A stretch of 64,000 nucleotides of DNA from Acidovorax sp. DW039 (GCF_037101375.1 NZ_AP029019.1:930001-994000); one strand, 5' to 3'; counted from the first letter of the stretch, positions 18,238-30,081 are shown. Notes: generated by a model from the sequence alone, not told the origin. Made by a program: numbers and translations.

Positions 18238-19467
18238 ATGGCAAGAGAATACAAAGACGTGGTGGTGGGCCTGGACATTGGCACGGCCAAGGTCATGGCC
18301 GTGGTCGCCGAAGTCCTGCCCAGTGGCGAGCTCAAACTGGCCGGGCTGGGTGTAGCCCCGAGCAACGGCCTCAAGCGCGGAGTGGTGGTCAACATCGACG
18401 CGACGGTGCAGAGCATCCAGCAGGCGCTCAAAGAAGCCGAGCTGATGGCCGACTGCAAGATCCAGCGCGTCTACACCGGCATTACCGGCAGCCATATCCG
18501 CGGCCTCAACTCCAGCGGCATGGTGGCCGTGAAAGACAAGGAAGTCACCTCGGCCGACGTGGCTCGCGTGGTGGAAACGGCCAAGGCCATCAATATCTCC
18601 AGCGACCAGCGGTTGCTGCTGGTCGAGCCGCAGGAATTCGTGATCGACGGGCAGGATGTGAAAGAGCCCATCGGCATGAGTGGCATCCGGCTGGAAGCCA
18701 AGATTCACATCGTCACTGGCGCACAAAGTGCAGCAGAGAACATCATCAAGTGCGTGCGCCGTTGCGGCCTGGAGGTGGAGCAGCTTTTGCTCAACCCCCT
18801 GGCCAGCAGCCAGGCTGTGCTGACCGACGACGAGCGTGAGCTGGGCGTGGTGGTGGTGGACATTGGCGCTGGCACGACCGATGTGGCGATCTTCACCGGT
18901 GGTGCCATTCGCCATACGGCGGTGATTCCGATTGCGGGCGACCTCATCACCAGCGACATCGCCATGGCCTTGCGCACGCCCACCAAGGACGCCGAAGACA
19001 TCAAGGTCGAAAGCGGCTACGCCAAGCAGTTGTTGGCCGACCCCGAAGCCCAGGTGGAAGTGCCCGGCCTGGGGGACCGCAGCCCGCGCATGCTCAGCAA
19101 GCAGGCCTTGGCAGGCGTGATTGAGCCGCGGGTGGAGGAAATCTTCTCGCTCGTGCAGCAGGTGGTGCGCGAGTCAGGCTACGAAGAAGTGCTGTCTTCG
19201 GGAATTGTTCTCACAGGCGGCAGTTCCGTGATGCCCGGCATGATCGAACTCGGGGAAGATATCTTTCTCAAGCCCGTGCGCCGTGGCGTACCGAAGTATT
19301 CCAGTGCCCTGGCTGACATGGTGGCCCAGCCCCGTGCAGCCACCGTCATGGGCTTGCTTGAAGAGGCCCGCCTGGCCCGCCTGCGGGGCTTCAAGGTGGC
19401 ACAGAAGAGTGGTTCCGTGAAGACGGCTTTCGGGCGATTCAAAGATTTCATCGTGGGGAATTTCTGA
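18238..19467 (+). CDS. ftsA: Cell division protein FtsA
   Basis: FtsA is the actin-like ATPase that tethers FtsZ filaments to the inner membrane. The 409-residue protein shows the phosphate-1 motif VGLDIGTAKV near the start, the VVVVDIGAGTTD phosphate-2 block and the LTGGSSVMPG adenosine block. The C-terminal segment TAFGRFKDFIVGNF is an amphipathic membrane-targeting helix. A 57-base spacer separates it from ftsQ, with GAAGGG as ribosome binding site. Confidence 0.97.
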   Translation: MAREYKDVVVGLDIGTAKVMAVVAEVLPSGELKLAGLGVAPSNGLKRGVVVNIDATVQSIQQALKEAELMADCKIQRVYTGITGSHIRGLNSSGMVAVKDKEVTSADVARVVETAKAINISSDQRLLLVEPQEFVIDGQDVKEPIGMSGIRLEAKIHIVTGAQSAAENIIKCVRRCGLEVEQLLLNPLASSQAVLTDDERELGVVVVDIGAGTTDVAIFTGGAIRHTAVIPIAGDLITSDIAMALRTPTKDAEDIKVESGYAKQLLADPEAQVEVPGLGDRSPRMLSKQALAGVIEPRVEEIFSLVQQVVRESGYEEVLSSGIVLTGGSSVMPGMIELGEDIFLKPVRRGVPKYSSALADMVAQPRAATVMGLLEEARLARLRGFKVAQKSGSVKTAFGRFKDFIVGNF

Positions 19468-19621
19468 TGCTGATCTACCCCACTTGCCAGGCCCGTGAGA
19501 GCCCACATCTGCGCCACCGAGAGCGATGGCGATGCACCGGCCCGCCGTGCGCCCTGCGACCGAACCTTCCCGTATCCACACATTGGCAAAAACATACCCG
19601 TATAGAAACAGGAGCTCCCAG

Positions 19622-20866
19622 ATGACCATCGAAATGATCGAAGCCGAAGAATTCAACCAGGGCACCCAGATCAAGGTGATCGGCGTGGGTGGTGGTGGCA
19701 GCAATGCTGTCGAGCACATGATCTCCCGCAGCGTGCAAGGCGTGGAGTTCGTCTGCGCCAATACCGATGCACAGGCGCTGACCCGCAGTTCTGCGCACCG
19801 CATCATCCAGCTGGGTGGCAGCGGCCTGGGCGCTGGCAGCAAGCCTGACAAGGGCCGTGATGCCGCAGAGGCAGCAGTGGAAGACATCCGCGCAGCGATT
19901 GATGGCGCGCACATGCTCTTCATCACTGCGGGCATGGGTGGCGGTACCGGCACTGGTGCTGCCCCTGTGATCGCCCGTGTTGCCAAGGAAATGGGCATTC
20001 TCACCGTGGGTGTGGTGACCAAGCCTTTCGAATGGGAAGGAGGCCGCCGCATGCAGAACGCCGACAACGGCCTGGCCGAGCTGGAGGCCAATGTTGACTC
20101 GCTGATCGTGGTGCTGAACGAGAAGCTGCTGGAAGTGCTGGGCGACGACATCACCCAGGACGAGGCGTTTGCCCATGCCAACGACGTGCTCAAGAACGCC
20201 GTGGGCGGCATTGCCGAAATCATCAACGAGTACGGCCATGTGAACGTCGACTTTGAAGACGTGCGCACCGTGATGGGTGAGCCCGGCAAGGCCATGATGG
20301 GCACTGCCACCGCCAGCGGTCCTGACCGCGCCCGTATTGCCGCCGAGCAGGCCGTGGCCTGCCCGCTGCTGGAGGGCATCGACCTGTCGGGCGCCAAGGG
20401 CGTGCTGGTGCTCGTCACAGCAGCCAAGGGCAGCCTCAAGCTGTCCGAGTCGCGTCTGGCCATGAGCACCATCAACGCCTACGCATCGCCCGATGCGCAC
20501 GTCATCTACGGCGCTGCCTACGATGACAGCCTGGGTGACGAGATTCGCGTGACTGTGGTGGCAACGGGCCTGTCCCGCGCCAACGCACGTCGCCAACCCA
20601 TCTCGGTGGTGCAGGGCGGTCTGCGCACAGGCACTGACAACATCGCTTACCAGATGCCAGTGGCCGGTGCCATGGGCGCGGTGGGCAGCGCTGTTGGCCT
20701 GGCTGGTGTTCCAGCAGGGGGCGCGCAGGCTGACTACGGCAGCATGTCGGTGCCCAGCGTGTGGCGTACGAACCGCACGCAGGCTGCGGCCCGTGTGGAC
20801 GCACTGTCGTCCGGCGGCATGGATGATCTGGAGATTCCAGCGTTCCTGCGCAAGCAGGCCGACTGA
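19622..20866 (+). CDS. ftsZ: Cell division GTPase FtsZ
   Basis: FtsZ is the tubulin-like GTPase that forms the Z ring. The 414-residue protein carries the tubulin signature GGGTGTG at 106-112, the N-terminal IKVIGVGGGGSNAV loop and a C-terminal peptide DDLEIPAFLRKQAD that binds FtsA and ZipA-type partners. The ATG at 19622 follows AGGAG; an upstream in-frame extension to 19526 has no family resemblance. The 154-base gap after ftsA probably holds a further promoter, since FtsZ is needed in excess, but no clear -35/-10 pair was found. Confidence 0.97.
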   Translation: MTIEMIEAEEFNQGTQIKVIGVGGGGSNAVEHMISRSVQGVEFVCANTDAQALTRSSAHRIIQLGGSGLGAGSKPDKGRDAAEAAVEDIRAAIDGAHMLFITAGMGGGTGTGAAPVIARVAKEMGILTVGVVTKPFEWEGGRRMQNADNGLAELEANVDSLIVVLNEKLLEVLGDDITQDEAFAHANDVLKNAVGGIAEIINEYGHVNVDFEDVRTVMGEPGKAMMGTATASGPDRARIAAEQAVACPLLEGIDLSGAKGVLVLVTAAKGSLKLSESRLAMSTINAYASPDAHVIYGAAYDDSLGDEIRVTVVATGLSRANARRQPISVVQGGLRTGTDNIAYQMPVAGAMGAVGSAVGLAGVPAGGAQADYGSMSVPSVWRTNRTQAAARVDALSSGGMDDLEIPAFLRKQAD

Positions 20867-20873
20867 TGGGAGG

Positions 20874-20894
20874 GGGCGAGAGGCATTCTCGCCC
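20874..20894 (+). terminator. Hairpin immediately after ftsZ
   Basis: GGGCGAGA, loop GGCAT, then TCTCGCCC form a perfect 8-bp stem 7 bases after the ftsZ stop. The following TTGCTC is a poor T run, so termination may be partial. Confidence 0.5.
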
Positions 20895-20950
20895 TTGCTC
20901 AGGCTACTAAGTCAAAAGGTTTGCCTTGGTAGCTTGGTGTTCATCTGTCA

Positions 20951-21009
20951 GGGCTAAAAAGGCCGCTTCCGCTCGCCCATCAATCGTAAGCTGCTATCTA
21001 ATTAATAGC
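20951..21009 (-). repeat. Dispersed repeat copy 5 (after ftsZ)
   Basis: Read on the minus strand, an ATTAGATAGCAGCTTACG core is followed by a GGGCGAGCGGAAGCGGCC arm and a TTTTT run. It is an inverted, somewhat degenerate copy between ftsZ and the convergent chemoreceptor gene. Confidence 0.55.
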
Positions 21010-21021
21010 TAATACGCCTAT

Positions 21022-21054
21022 AAAAAAGCCCCGCCATTGCTGGTGGGGCTTTTT
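21022..21054. terminator. Bidirectional terminator between ftsZ and the chemoreceptor
   Basis: AAAAAGCCCCGCC, loop ATTGCT, GGTGGGGCTTTTT. A and T runs lie on both sides of a 7-8 bp GC stem (one G-T pair), so it can end transcripts from both convergent genes. Confidence 0.92.
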
Positions 21055-21091
21055 GCTCGTGGGATTGATGGGTCGTGACGCGGACAGCGCC

Positions 21092-22864
21092 TCAGAAGCT
21101 CTCCCAGTCCCCGTGATCCTCTGACGCAGCCTTGGGCGCTGGGCTTGCCTTCGGCGGGAGCGCTGCTGCGGGCTTGGGCGATGGCGCACGGGTGGTGGTG
21201 ACAGCCGGTGCCTTGCTCTTCGCAAGCGGCACGGACGGTCTGGTGGCTGCTGCGCGGGGCGCCACAGGGGCGGGAGCGGGCCGTGGTGCGCTGGCGGTGC
21301 TGCCATTCACGCGGAACAGTGCAACCACCTCGGTGAGCTTGAGGGCCTGCTCGCGCAGGCTGTCTGCCGCTGCAGAGGACTCTTCCACCAGGGCCGAGTT
21401 CTGCTGTGTCATCTGATCGAGCTGGTTCACCGCGGTGTTGACCTGTTCGATACCCAGGCTTTGCTCTGAAGTGGCTGCGCGAATTTCGCCAATGATGTCG
21501 GTGACGCGCTGCACGCTGGCAACGATCTCGTTCATGGTGGCACCTGCGTTACCCACCAGGGTGGTACCGGACTCCACTTTCTCGACCGATGCGTTGATCA
21601 GGGACTTGATCTCCTTGGCAGCATCGGCACTGCGCTGGGCCAGGCTGCGCACTTCGCCCGCCACCACGGCAAAGCCACGGCCTTGTTCACCCGCGCGGGC
21701 AGCTTCCACCGCTGCGTTCAGGGCCAGGATATTGGTCTGGAAGGCAATCCCGTCAATCACACCAATGATGTCGGCAATCTTGCTGCTGCTGGCATTGATG
21801 TCCTGCATGGTGGAGACGACCTGTGCCACCACCTGGCCACCGCGGGCCGCAACCTCCGCAGCAGACGTTGCCATCTGGTTGGCTGTCTGGGCCGAGTCGG
21901 ACGTCTGCTTCACGGTGCTGGTCAGCTCTTCCATGCTGCTGGCCGTGGTTTGCAGGTTGCTGGCGGTGTCTTCGGTGCGGCGAGCCAGATCGTTGTTGCC
22001 TTGGGCAATTTCAGAGGAGGCGGTGGCAATGCTGTCGGTGGCAGAGCGCACATCGGTCACCAGACGGCGCAGCGAAGTGACCATGTGCGACAGGCCGTCC
22101 AGCATGGAGCCAGGGTAGGCGTTGGGAATTTCGGTGTCCAGGTTGCCCTGGGCCACCTGCGACATGATCGCAATGGCCTCGCTCGGCTCGCCGCCGATCT
22201 GGCGCAGCACCGAGCGTGCCACGGTAAAGCCGACGCCGCCCACGATGCCCATCACCACCAGCACGATCACCAGTTCCGAGAGCAGCGTCTTGCGTACTTG
22301 CTGGTCGATGTCGTCGGTGTACAAGCCGGAGCCCACCATCCAGTTCCATCCATCCACGCGAATCACGTACTGCAGCTTGGGAACCAGTTCCTGCTGTCCA
22401 GGTCGTGCAAACATGGTGGGCACGAACACCTTGCCGTCCTTGCTGGCGCGCAATGCATCTGAAATCGTTTTCAGGATGTCCGTGCCCGAGCCGTCCTTGA
22501 CCTTCCCGGCCATGTCCTGGCCCTCCCATTCGGGCTTGATGGGGTGCATCACACCCTTGGAATCTAGACTCCAGATGTAGAAATACTCGGTCTTGCCTTC
22601 GGGGCCTCCATAGCGGGAGACTCGCAGCGCCTCCTTGGCGGCTTTCTGAGCGTCTTCCTGACTCATGGCACCGCTGGCGGCTTTGGCCTGATAGGCTGCG
22701 ACGATGCTATGGGCGGATTGAACCGCAGTGGCCAGTTGTTCGCGTCGCGATTCGATGATCTGGGTGCGTTCCTGCAGCAATGCCGTGATGGCCATGAACA
22801 GCAGCGCTGCCAGCGCAGTGCCCAGCATGAGGAGCACCTTCATTTTGAAACCGAGCTTTGTCAT
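21092..22864 (-). CDS. Methyl-accepting chemotaxis protein with Cache sensor and DWESF tail
   Basis: This is a membrane chemoreceptor that controls CheA through its cytoplasmic tip. The 590-residue protein has membrane helices at about 8-28 and 190-212. Between them is a periplasmic sensor of the single-Cache type, with the [20 protein letters not shown] and [16 protein letters not shown] blocks. HAMP follows, then the signalling domain with the hairpin tip [20 protein letters not shown] proline/alanine-rich linker ends in DWESF, the pentapeptide type that tethers CheR and CheB. It therefore looks like a major, adaptation-assisting receptor. The ligand is unknown; Cache domains of this type often sense carboxylates or amino acids. 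Confidence 0.93.
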   Translation of the reverse strand: MTKLGFKMKVLLMLGTALAALLFMAITALLQERTQIIESRREQLATAVQSAHSIVAAYQAKAASGAMSQEDAQKAAKEALRVSRYGGPEGKTEYFYIWSLDSKGVMHPIKPEWEGQDMAGKVKDGSGTDILKTISDALRASKDGKVFVPTMFARPGQQELVPKLQYVIRVDGWNWMVGSGLYTDDIDQQVRKTLLSELVIVLVVMGIVGGVGFTVARSVLRQIGGEPSEAIAIMSQVAQGNLDTEIPNAYPGSMLDGLSHMVTSLRRLVTDVRSATDSIATASSEIAQGNNDLARRTEDTASNLQTTASSMEELTSTVKQTSDSAQTANQMATSAAEVAARGGQVVAQVVSTMQDINASSSKIADIIGVIDGIAFQTNILALNAAVEAARAGEQGRGFAVVAGEVRSLAQRSADAAKEIKSLINASVEKVESGTTLVGNAGATMNEIVASVQRVTDIIGEIRAATSEQSLGIEQVNTAVNQLDQMTQQNSALVEESSAAADSLREQALKLTEVVALFRVNGSTASAPRPAPAPVAPRAAATRPSVPLAKSKAPAVTTTRAPSPKPAAALPPKASPAPKAASEDHGDWESF

Positions 22865-23085
22865 TGAGTGTCTCCAGTGAGTTCTAAAACTTTAGCAATG
22901 TGCTGCCCGACAAAGTGAGTGCGTGCACATGAATTTGCCCTCGTCTTGACTTGCAACAACAAGTAACCATGTCCCTATTGTGGTGCATTGGGAGCCTGCA
23001 GCCCTCAGGGAAAATGCCCCCTTCATGCACAAGAGCGGGGCATGGCTTGCCAGCGCGATCTGTGTGGCCCCCCTAAAATGCAGCC

Positions 23086-24009
23086 ATGTTGCAGCAACGC
23101 ACCCTCAAGACCTTGACCCGCGCCGTGGGCGTCGGGCTGCACAGTGGCCAGCGAGTAGAGCTGACGCTGCGCCCGGCCCAGCCCGACACGGGCATCGTTT
23201 TCCGGCGTGTAGATTTGCCGCAGCCGGTGGACATTCCCATCCATGCCGAGTCGGTCACCGACACGCGATTGGCTTCCACCATTTCTGCAGGTGGCGCCAA
23301 GGTCCACACGGTGGAGCATCTGATGTCGGCCTGTGCGGGTCTGGGTATCGACAATCTTTATGTAGACATCACGGCCGAAGAAGTCCCCATCCTGGACGGA
23401 TCTTCGGCCTCCTTCGTGTTTTTGCTGCAAAGCGCCGGTGTGGAGCTGCAGCGCGCACCCAAGCGCTTCATCCGGGTGAACCGTCCGGTGGAAGTGCGCG
23501 AAGGCACCGGGCCCAATGCCAAATGGGCCAAGCTCACGCCCTACCACGGCTACAAGCTGAGCTTTGAAATTGACTTCGATCACCCCGCAGTGGACTCCAC
23601 GGGGCAGCGCGTGGAGTTTGATCTGGGCTCAGGCAATTACAGCCGCGACATTGCGCGTGCCCGTACCTTCGGCTTCACGCGCGATGTGGAAATGATGCGC
23701 TCGAACGGCCTGGCCCTCGGTGGTGGCCTGGACAACGCCATCGTCATGGACGACTACAAGGTTCTCAACAGCGATGGGCTGCGCTATGACGATGAGTTCG
23801 TCAAGCACAAGATTCTTGATGCCATGGGCGACCTGTACCTCATCGGCAAACCCTTGCTGGCCGCCTACAGCGCTTTCCGGTCGGGCCATGCCATGAACAA
23901 CCTGCTCTTGCGCGAGCTGCTGGCCCAGCGCGATGCCTGGGATGTGGTGACTTTTGAAGACGAGAAGGCAGCACCTGCCGGATTTGCACAGCCCGTGCGC
24001 GCCTGGTGA
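23086..24009 (+). CDS. lpxC: UDP-3-O-acyl-GlcNAc deacetylase LpxC
   Basis: LpxC is the zinc enzyme that commits UDP-GlcNAc derivatives to lipid A synthesis. The 307-residue protein has the zinc ligands H78 (in HTVEHLM), H241 and D245 (in [10 protein letters not shown]), and the catalytic H268 (in SGHAMNN). It lies downstream of the dcw cluster as in most proteobacteria, but a convergent chemoreceptor gene has come between ftsZ and lpxC, so it must use its own promoter in the 221-base gap. No strong ribosome binding site is visible before the ATG. Confidence 0.97.
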   Translation: MLQQRTLKTLTRAVGVGLHSGQRVELTLRPAQPDTGIVFRRVDLPQPVDIPIHAESVTDTRLASTISAGGAKVHTVEHLMSACAGLGIDNLYVDITAEEVPILDGSSASFVFLLQSAGVELQRAPKRFIRVNRPVEVREGTGPNAKWAKLTPYHGYKLSFEIDFDHPAVDSTGQRVEFDLGSGNYSRDIARARTFGFTRDVEMMRSNGLALGGGLDNAIVMDDYKVLNSDGLRYDDEFVKHKILDAMGDLYLIGKPLLAAYSAFRSGHAMNNLLLRELLAQRDAWDVVTFEDEKAAPAGFAQPVRAW

Positions 24010-24027
24010 TCGCCCGCTCTTGGGCGG
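24010..24027 (+). terminator. Weak hairpin after lpxC
   Basis: CGCCC, loop GCTCTT, GGGCG, followed by GTTCGCCTTGCTT. The stem is short and the T run poor, so this is only a candidate end for the lpxC transcript. Confidence 0.35.
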
Positions 24028-24066
24028 TTCGCCTTGCTTCCCTTGGTTTTATTGCTTGACGTGCGT

Positions 24067-24095
24067 TAGGCAGTTTGTGCGCAGTCACCTATACT
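24067..24095 (+). promoter_or_regulatory. Candidate thiC promoter
   Basis: TAGGCA (24067-24072) and TATACT (24090-24095) are separated by 17 bases. Transcription would start near 24102, just where the riboswitch aptamer begins, which supports the assignment. Confidence 0.6.
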
Positions 24096-24101
24096 CCGCA
24101 A

Positions 24102-24208
24102 CGCTCCGGGGTGTGCTGATGCGCTGAGATGGGGGAAGCCTGAAGGAATTCAGGCATTCCCGCGAACCCGACGAACTTGATCCGGTTCATACCGGCGGAA
24201 GAAGAGCC
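24102..24208 (+). ncRNA. TPP riboswitch (THI element) upstream of thiC
   Basis: The conserved landmarks are all present in order: CTCCGGGGTG near 24104, the CTGAGATGGGG core at 24124-24134, a P3-type hairpin (GCCTGAAGGAATTCAGGC), GAACCCGACGAACTTGATCC, then GGTTCATACCGGCGGAAGA. This is the thiamine pyrophosphate aptamer. The 136 bases up to thiC serve as expression platform and include a CCTGCG GGG CGCAGG hairpin at 24284-24298 and a GGAG ribosome binding site that could be sequestered. Control is probably at translation or at termination in the leader; no strong T-run terminator was seen, which favours translation. Confidence 0.95.
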
Positions 24209-24275
24209 GACCTCCTGCTGCGCACCTGTGGTGCTGCAGCCAGCCACATGGGGCGCATGCAGCGGTACTTGCTGA

Positions 24276-26240
<1,965 letters not shown>

Positions 26241-26261
26241 GTAGAGCTACTGCCCCACGTA

Positions 26262-26284
26262 TTTCCTTGTTCATGGCAAGGAAA
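26262..26284 (+). terminator. Hairpin after thiC
   Basis: TTTCCTTG, loop TTCATGG, CAAGGAAA: a perfect 8-bp stem 21 bases after the thiC stop, without a downstream T run. It is possibly a weak terminator or an mRNA-stabilising hairpin. Confidence 0.4.
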
Positions 26285-26349
26285 CGGGTAAATACCCTGT
26301 GGGTGATACAAGGTGTGAGCGCATACAGTCGCGCCCACACCACGTCCAG

Positions 26350-26372
26350 GCCCGGAGACATGATCTCCGGGC
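26350..26372 (+). terminator. GC-rich hairpin between thiC and the second chemoreceptor
   Basis: GCCCGGAGA, loop CATGA, TCTCCGGGC: a perfect 9-bp stem. No T run follows. It lies upstream of the chemoreceptor start and may be a terminator for thiC or part of the next leader. Confidence 0.4.
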
Positions 26373-26443
26373 AACCGCTACAGCGCAATGGCACCAAAGT
26401 TGCTATTCTTTGTGCGGCTTGTTAGAAAATGTAAGGAAGCGCC

Positions 26444-28108
26444 ATGAACGCCCTGAACCGACTGTCTATCCGCACACGTCTTTATTTCGGCACCGTCTTT
26501 TCCCTGGTCCTGCTGGTGGTGATTGGAGCCATGGGCTACCTCGCACTGGAGCGCACGCGCAGTACGCTCGAAGTCCTGTTCACCCAGCGGGTGCAGACCC
26601 TCTCTGACATGAGCGACCTGCGCACAACGCTGGGGGACCTGCGGCGTGCTGAAAAGGACATCATCATCAACTTCAACAATTCCATTGAAGTGGGTGCTCA
26701 GCGAGACCTGTGGAAGAAGTCCTTGCAAGCCCTCACCAAAGGCATGACCGATGTGCGCAAGGTGCAGGCAGACGACCCCAGCGTGACGGGTGCCATTGAC
26801 AAGGCACTGTCCGAGGTCAAGGAATACGAGACTGGCATCTCCCCCGTGTTTGAGCAGATTGAACGAGCGCAGATCGACGGCGCTGTGGGCGGTGCCTACG
26901 CCGAAAAATACAAGAAGCATATGGAGGCAAGCGACAAACTGTTGTTTGACTTAGCCTCCGATGCGCGCAAAAAAATGGACGAAGCCCGCCAGGGGGTGGA
27001 TTCGCTCACTGCCACCATGTCGGGGCTGATCGGCGGCGCTTTGTTGCTGGCTCTGGCCGTGTTGATTCCACTGACCTTTTTCAGTGTCCGCTCCATCACC
27101 CAGTCGATCTCGCAGGCCAGCCAGCTTGCCGAGCTGATTGCCGGGGGCGACCTGACGCGGGATGTACGCGCCACCTCCAACGATGAGATGGGGCAATTGG
27201 TGGGGGCGATGGCACGCATGCAGGATTCGCTGCGTGGGCTGGTCCATCAAGTGCAAGAAGCTGCAGGAAACATTTCTACCGCCAGTACCGAAATTGCTAC
27301 CGGTAACCATGACCTGAGCCACCGGACCGAGCAGACGGCCGCCAATCTGGAAGAGGCAGCTTCTTCCATGGAACTGCTGACCGGCACCATCCAGCAAAGT
27401 GCCCAGTCCTCTCGCCAGGCCAGCAACTTTGCATCCTCGGCAGCACAGGTGGCGGCGCGCGGCGGCTCTGTGGTCTCGCAGGTAGTCACGACCATGGATC
27501 AGATCACCGCCAGCTCGCGAAAGATTGCAGACATTACCGGGGTGATTGATTCGATCGCCTTCCAGACCAACATCCTCGCGCTGAACGCAGCTGTAGAAGC
27601 GGCCCGTGCGGGCGAGCAGGGCCGTGGCTTTGCGGTGGTGGCCAGCGAGGTGCGCAGCCTCGCTCAACGTAGCGCTGAGGCCGCCAAAGAAATCAAGGGC
27701 TTGATTGCCTCGTCCGTGGAGCGTGTGGAAGACGGCTCCCGTCTGGTCAGCCAAGCGGGTGAGACCATGACCGAAATCGTGAGCAGCGTGCACCGCGTCT
27801 CCGGCATCATTGAGGAGATCACCGCCTCGTCTTCCGAGCAGAGCGACAACGTAGCTCAGATCAGCCAGTCTGTGAGCCAGCTCGACAACATGACGCAGCA
27901 AAACGCGGCTTTGGTGGAAGAGTCCACCGCGGCATCTGAATCGCTGCGAGAGCAGGCAGTGCAACTGACCCGTGCGGTGGCGCAATTCAAGCTGCCTCCT
28001 GGCCGTCTGCATGCCACCCACTATGCGGAGCCTGCAGGGCGCGAAACGAATGGCGCTCCAGCACTCAACCGGCCTGAGCGTGAACCCATGGTGCCCCGAC
28101 TTGCCTGA
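26444..28108 (+). CDS. Methyl-accepting chemotaxis protein, four-helix-bundle sensor
   Basis: This is a membrane chemoreceptor, 554 residues. Membrane helices are at about 12-32 and 190-212. The periplasmic part is all-helical with the DLRRAEKDIIINFNN pattern typical of 4HB_MCP (Tsr/Tar-like) sensors. HAMP follows, then the signalling domain with tip [19 protein letters not shown], very similar to the receptor at 21-22.9 kb. Unlike that receptor it ends in a short unstructured tail (MVPRLA) with no CheR/CheB-binding pentapeptide, so it would depend on other receptors for efficient adaptation. AAGGA precedes the ATG. Confidence 0.93.
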   Translation: MNALNRLSIRTRLYFGTVFSLVLLVVIGAMGYLALERTRSTLEVLFTQRVQTLSDMSDLRTTLGDLRRAEKDIIINFNNSIEVGAQRDLWKKSLQALTKGMTDVRKVQADDPSVTGAIDKALSEVKEYETGISPVFEQIERAQIDGAVGGAYAEKYKKHMEASDKLLFDLASDARKKMDEARQGVDSLTATMSGLIGGALLLALAVLIPLTFFSVRSITQSISQASQLAELIAGGDLTRDVRATSNDEMGQLVGAMARMQDSLRGLVHQVQEAAGNISTASTEIATGNHDLSHRTEQTAANLEEAASSMELLTGTIQQSAQSSRQASNFASSAAQVAARGGSVVSQVVTTMDQITASSRKIADITGVIDSIAFQTNILALNAAVEAARAGEQGRGFAVVASEVRSLAQRSAEAAKEIKGLIASSVERVEDGSRLVSQAGETMTEIVSSVHRVSGIIEEITASSSEQSDNVAQISQSVSQLDNMTQQNAALVEESTAASESLREQAVQLTRAVAQFKLPPGRLHATHYAEPAGRETNGAPALNRPEREPMVPRLA

Positions 28109-28118
28109 GCGTGTGCAG

Positions 28119-28149
28119 CCTGAAAGCGGTGCTGAGCGCTGCTTTCAGG
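28119..28149 (+). terminator. Hairpin after the second chemoreceptor
   Basis: CCTGAAAGC and GCTTTCAGG enclose a 13-base loop that can pair further (AGCG/CGCT). It starts 10 bases after the stop and is probably the terminator, although no T run follows. Confidence 0.55.
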
Positions 28150-28178
28150 CCTCGCATACATACGCCATCTAGTAGGCA

Positions 28179-28583
28179 GTGCACAATGCGCTCATGCCAT
28201 TTTTAGACGCTGTGCGCCTGTGGTCTCTTCGGCGGTTGAAGTCTCTTGTCGGGCCATCGCTCGTGGTGAGCGCCAGCTTGCTGGCACCATGCGCCGCAGG
28301 TGCTGAAACCCTGCGGTGTGCCGGTGGCGGCGTCGATGTGGGTGAATCCATCGCCGTGGTGCTCCAGCGTTGTGGCGCTCCGCAGGTGACGGCTTCGTTC
28401 TGCGCACCGCAGGAAATTCTTTGGACAGACCGAACGCGCCCGGCACCTCACGGTTACTGGCTTGCGCCGTGCCAACCTGTGGATGAGTGGATTTACGAGC
28501 GCGGCACGGGATACCTGCCCGCACGACTTCAATTTCGCAACGGGCGCTTGTGGTCACTGGTCTACGGGCAATCCAGGCCCTGA
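28179..28583 (+). CDS. Small exported protein, DUF2845-like
   Basis: The protein is 134 residues from a GTG at 28179 or 129 from the ATG at 28194. A basic N-terminus and the hydrophobic segment SLVVSASLLAPCAAGA form a likely Sec signal peptide with cleavage before ETLRC. The mature part has LRCAGGGVDVGESIAVVLQRCG, a spacing of cysteines and glycines that resembles DUF2845 proteins, and three further cysteines. It stands alone between a chemoreceptor and the convergent gspE. The function is unknown. Confidence 0.75.
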   Translation: MHNALMPFLDAVRLWSLRRLKSLVGPSLVVSASLLAPCAAGAETLRCAGGGVDVGESIAVVLQRCGAPQVTASFCAPQEILWTDRTRPAPHGYWLAPCQPVDEWIYERGTGYLPARLQFRNGRLWSLVYGQSRP

Positions 28584-28628
28584 GAACCTGTTCACAACGT
28601 GCCTGAAGCCTTGACGCGGGCTGTTGGT

Positions 28629-30017
28629 TCAATCCCGCGTCACGCGCAGCACTTCTTCCCTGCTGGTGATGCCCGCAGCAATAAGGCGCTCCCCGTCCTC
28701 ACGCATCAGTGTCATGCCAGCGGCAAGGGCGGTGGTGCGGATTTCCGCCTCGGATGCTTGGGCGTGAATTTGCGCGCGGATGGCGTCATCGGTGACCAGC
28801 AGCTCAAACACGCCCGTGCGCCCGGCATAGCCGGTATGGCCGCAGGCATCGCAACCTTTGCCGTGGCAGGCCGTGCAGTACTTGCGCACCAGCCGCTGTG
28901 CCAGCACGCCAAGCAAGGAGGACGACAGCAGAAACGGCTCCACGCCCATGTCGATCAAGCGCGTAACCGCACTGGCCGCGTCGTTGGTGTGCAGCGTGGC
29001 CAGCACCAAGTGCCCGGTCAGAGACGCCTGAATGGCGATCTGTGCCGTCTCAAAGTCCCGGATTTCCCCGATCATGATGATGTCCGGGTCCTGCCGTAGT
29101 ATGGCGCGCAGGGCTTTGGCAAACGTCAGGTCGATCTTGCTGTTGACCTGCGTCTGTCCCACCCCTGGCAGCTCGTACTCGATGGGGTCTTCCACCGTCA
29201 TGATGTTGTTGCGGGTTGCGTCGAGCCGCCCCAGGCCTGCATACAGGGTGGTGGTCTTGCCGGAGCCTGTCGGGCCTGTCACCAGGATGATGCCGTGGGG
29301 CTGGCTGATCAGGCCTTCAAAACGGTGCAAGGTGTCGCCCTGCATGCCCACGGCTTCCAGACTGATCTTGTTCTCGCTCTTGTCCAGCAGACGCAGCACG
29401 GCCCGTTCGCCATGGGCGCTGGGCAGGGTCGATACGCGCACGTCGATGGCGCGGGTGCCCAGGCGCAGGCTGATGCGTCCGTCTTGGGGCAGGCGTTTTT
29501 CCGAGATGTCCAGATCCGCCATGATCTTCAGGCGGGAGATCAGCGCTGCATGCAGCGCCCGATTGGGTTGCACCACTTCACGCAGTGTTCCGTCCACCCG
29601 AAAGCGCACGCTGGAGTGCCGCTCGTAGGGCTCGATGTGAATATCGCTCGCACCGTCCCGGGCTGCCTGAGTCAGCAGCGCGTTGAGCATGCGGATGATG
29701 GGCGCATCGTCGGCCGTCTCCAGCAAGTCCTCCACCGCGGGCAAGTCCTGCATCATGCGGGAGAGGTCTGCATCCGACTCGACTTCACTGACCACCGTGG
29801 CCGCGCTGGATTCACCCTGCGCATACGCCGCCGTGATGCGTTGCGCCAGGCTGGGGGCATCCAGCGAGAGCAGATGGCGCACCTTGTACTTGCGCAGTAC
29901 TTCGGAGAGTGCCGTGACGTCCGGCGCAGGGCCATGCCACAGCACAAGCTGCTGGCCGTCATCCTCCAGCAAAAGCTGTGAGGTACGGGCAAATGCATAG
30001 GGCAATGGGTGGCGCAT
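28629..30017 (-). CDS. gspE: Type II secretion ATPase GspE
   Basis: GspE is the cytoplasmic hexameric ATPase that drives pseudopilus assembly. The 462-residue protein has an N-terminal GspL-binding region, Walker A GPTGSGKTTT, the acidic box IMTVEDPIEYELPGVGQ, Walker B DPDIIMIGEIRD and the LATLHTNDA histidine box. The tetracysteine zinc loop is kept as CTACHGKGCDAC. The start at 30017 removes 28 residues with no family match in the longer frame. It is the last gene of the minus-strand gsp operon; the expected gspF does not follow. Confidence 0.95.
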   Translation of the reverse strand: MRHPLPYAFARTSQLLLEDDGQQLVLWHGPAPDVTALSEVLRKYKVRHLLSLDAPSLAQRITAAYAQGESSAATVVSEVESDADLSRMMQDLPAVEDLLETADDAPIIRMLNALLTQAARDGASDIHIEPYERHSSVRFRVDGTLREVVQPNRALHAALISRLKIMADLDISEKRLPQDGRISLRLGTRAIDVRVSTLPSAHGERAVLRLLDKSENKISLEAVGMQGDTLHRFEGLISQPHGIILVTGPTGSGKTTTLYAGLGRLDATRNNIMTVEDPIEYELPGVGQTQVNSKIDLTFAKALRAILRQDPDIIMIGEIRDFETAQIAIQASLTGHLVLATLHTNDAASAVTRLIDMGVEPFLLSSSLLGVLAQRLVRKYCTACHGKGCDACGHTGYAGRTGVFELLVTDDAIRAQIHAQASEAEIRTTALAAGMTLMREDGERLIAAGITSREEVLRVTRD

Positions 30018-30081
30018 GGCGTGTGATGTTTGGCGAGACTCGTAAAAGGGGTTGGGTGCTCTGGACGTTTCTTGCACCCAC

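Noticed and set aside
22887..22894. Perfect TAAAGTTT (sigma-28 -35) upstream of the Cache chemoreceptor, minus strand
   Set aside because: At the required distance no GCCGATAA-like -10 is present, and the site lies too close to the ribosome binding site and start codon to be a promoter for this gene.
22980..23567. Plus-strand frame of 195 codons overlapping lpxC
   Set aside because: It is in another frame of the clearly identified lpxC and has no homologous features.
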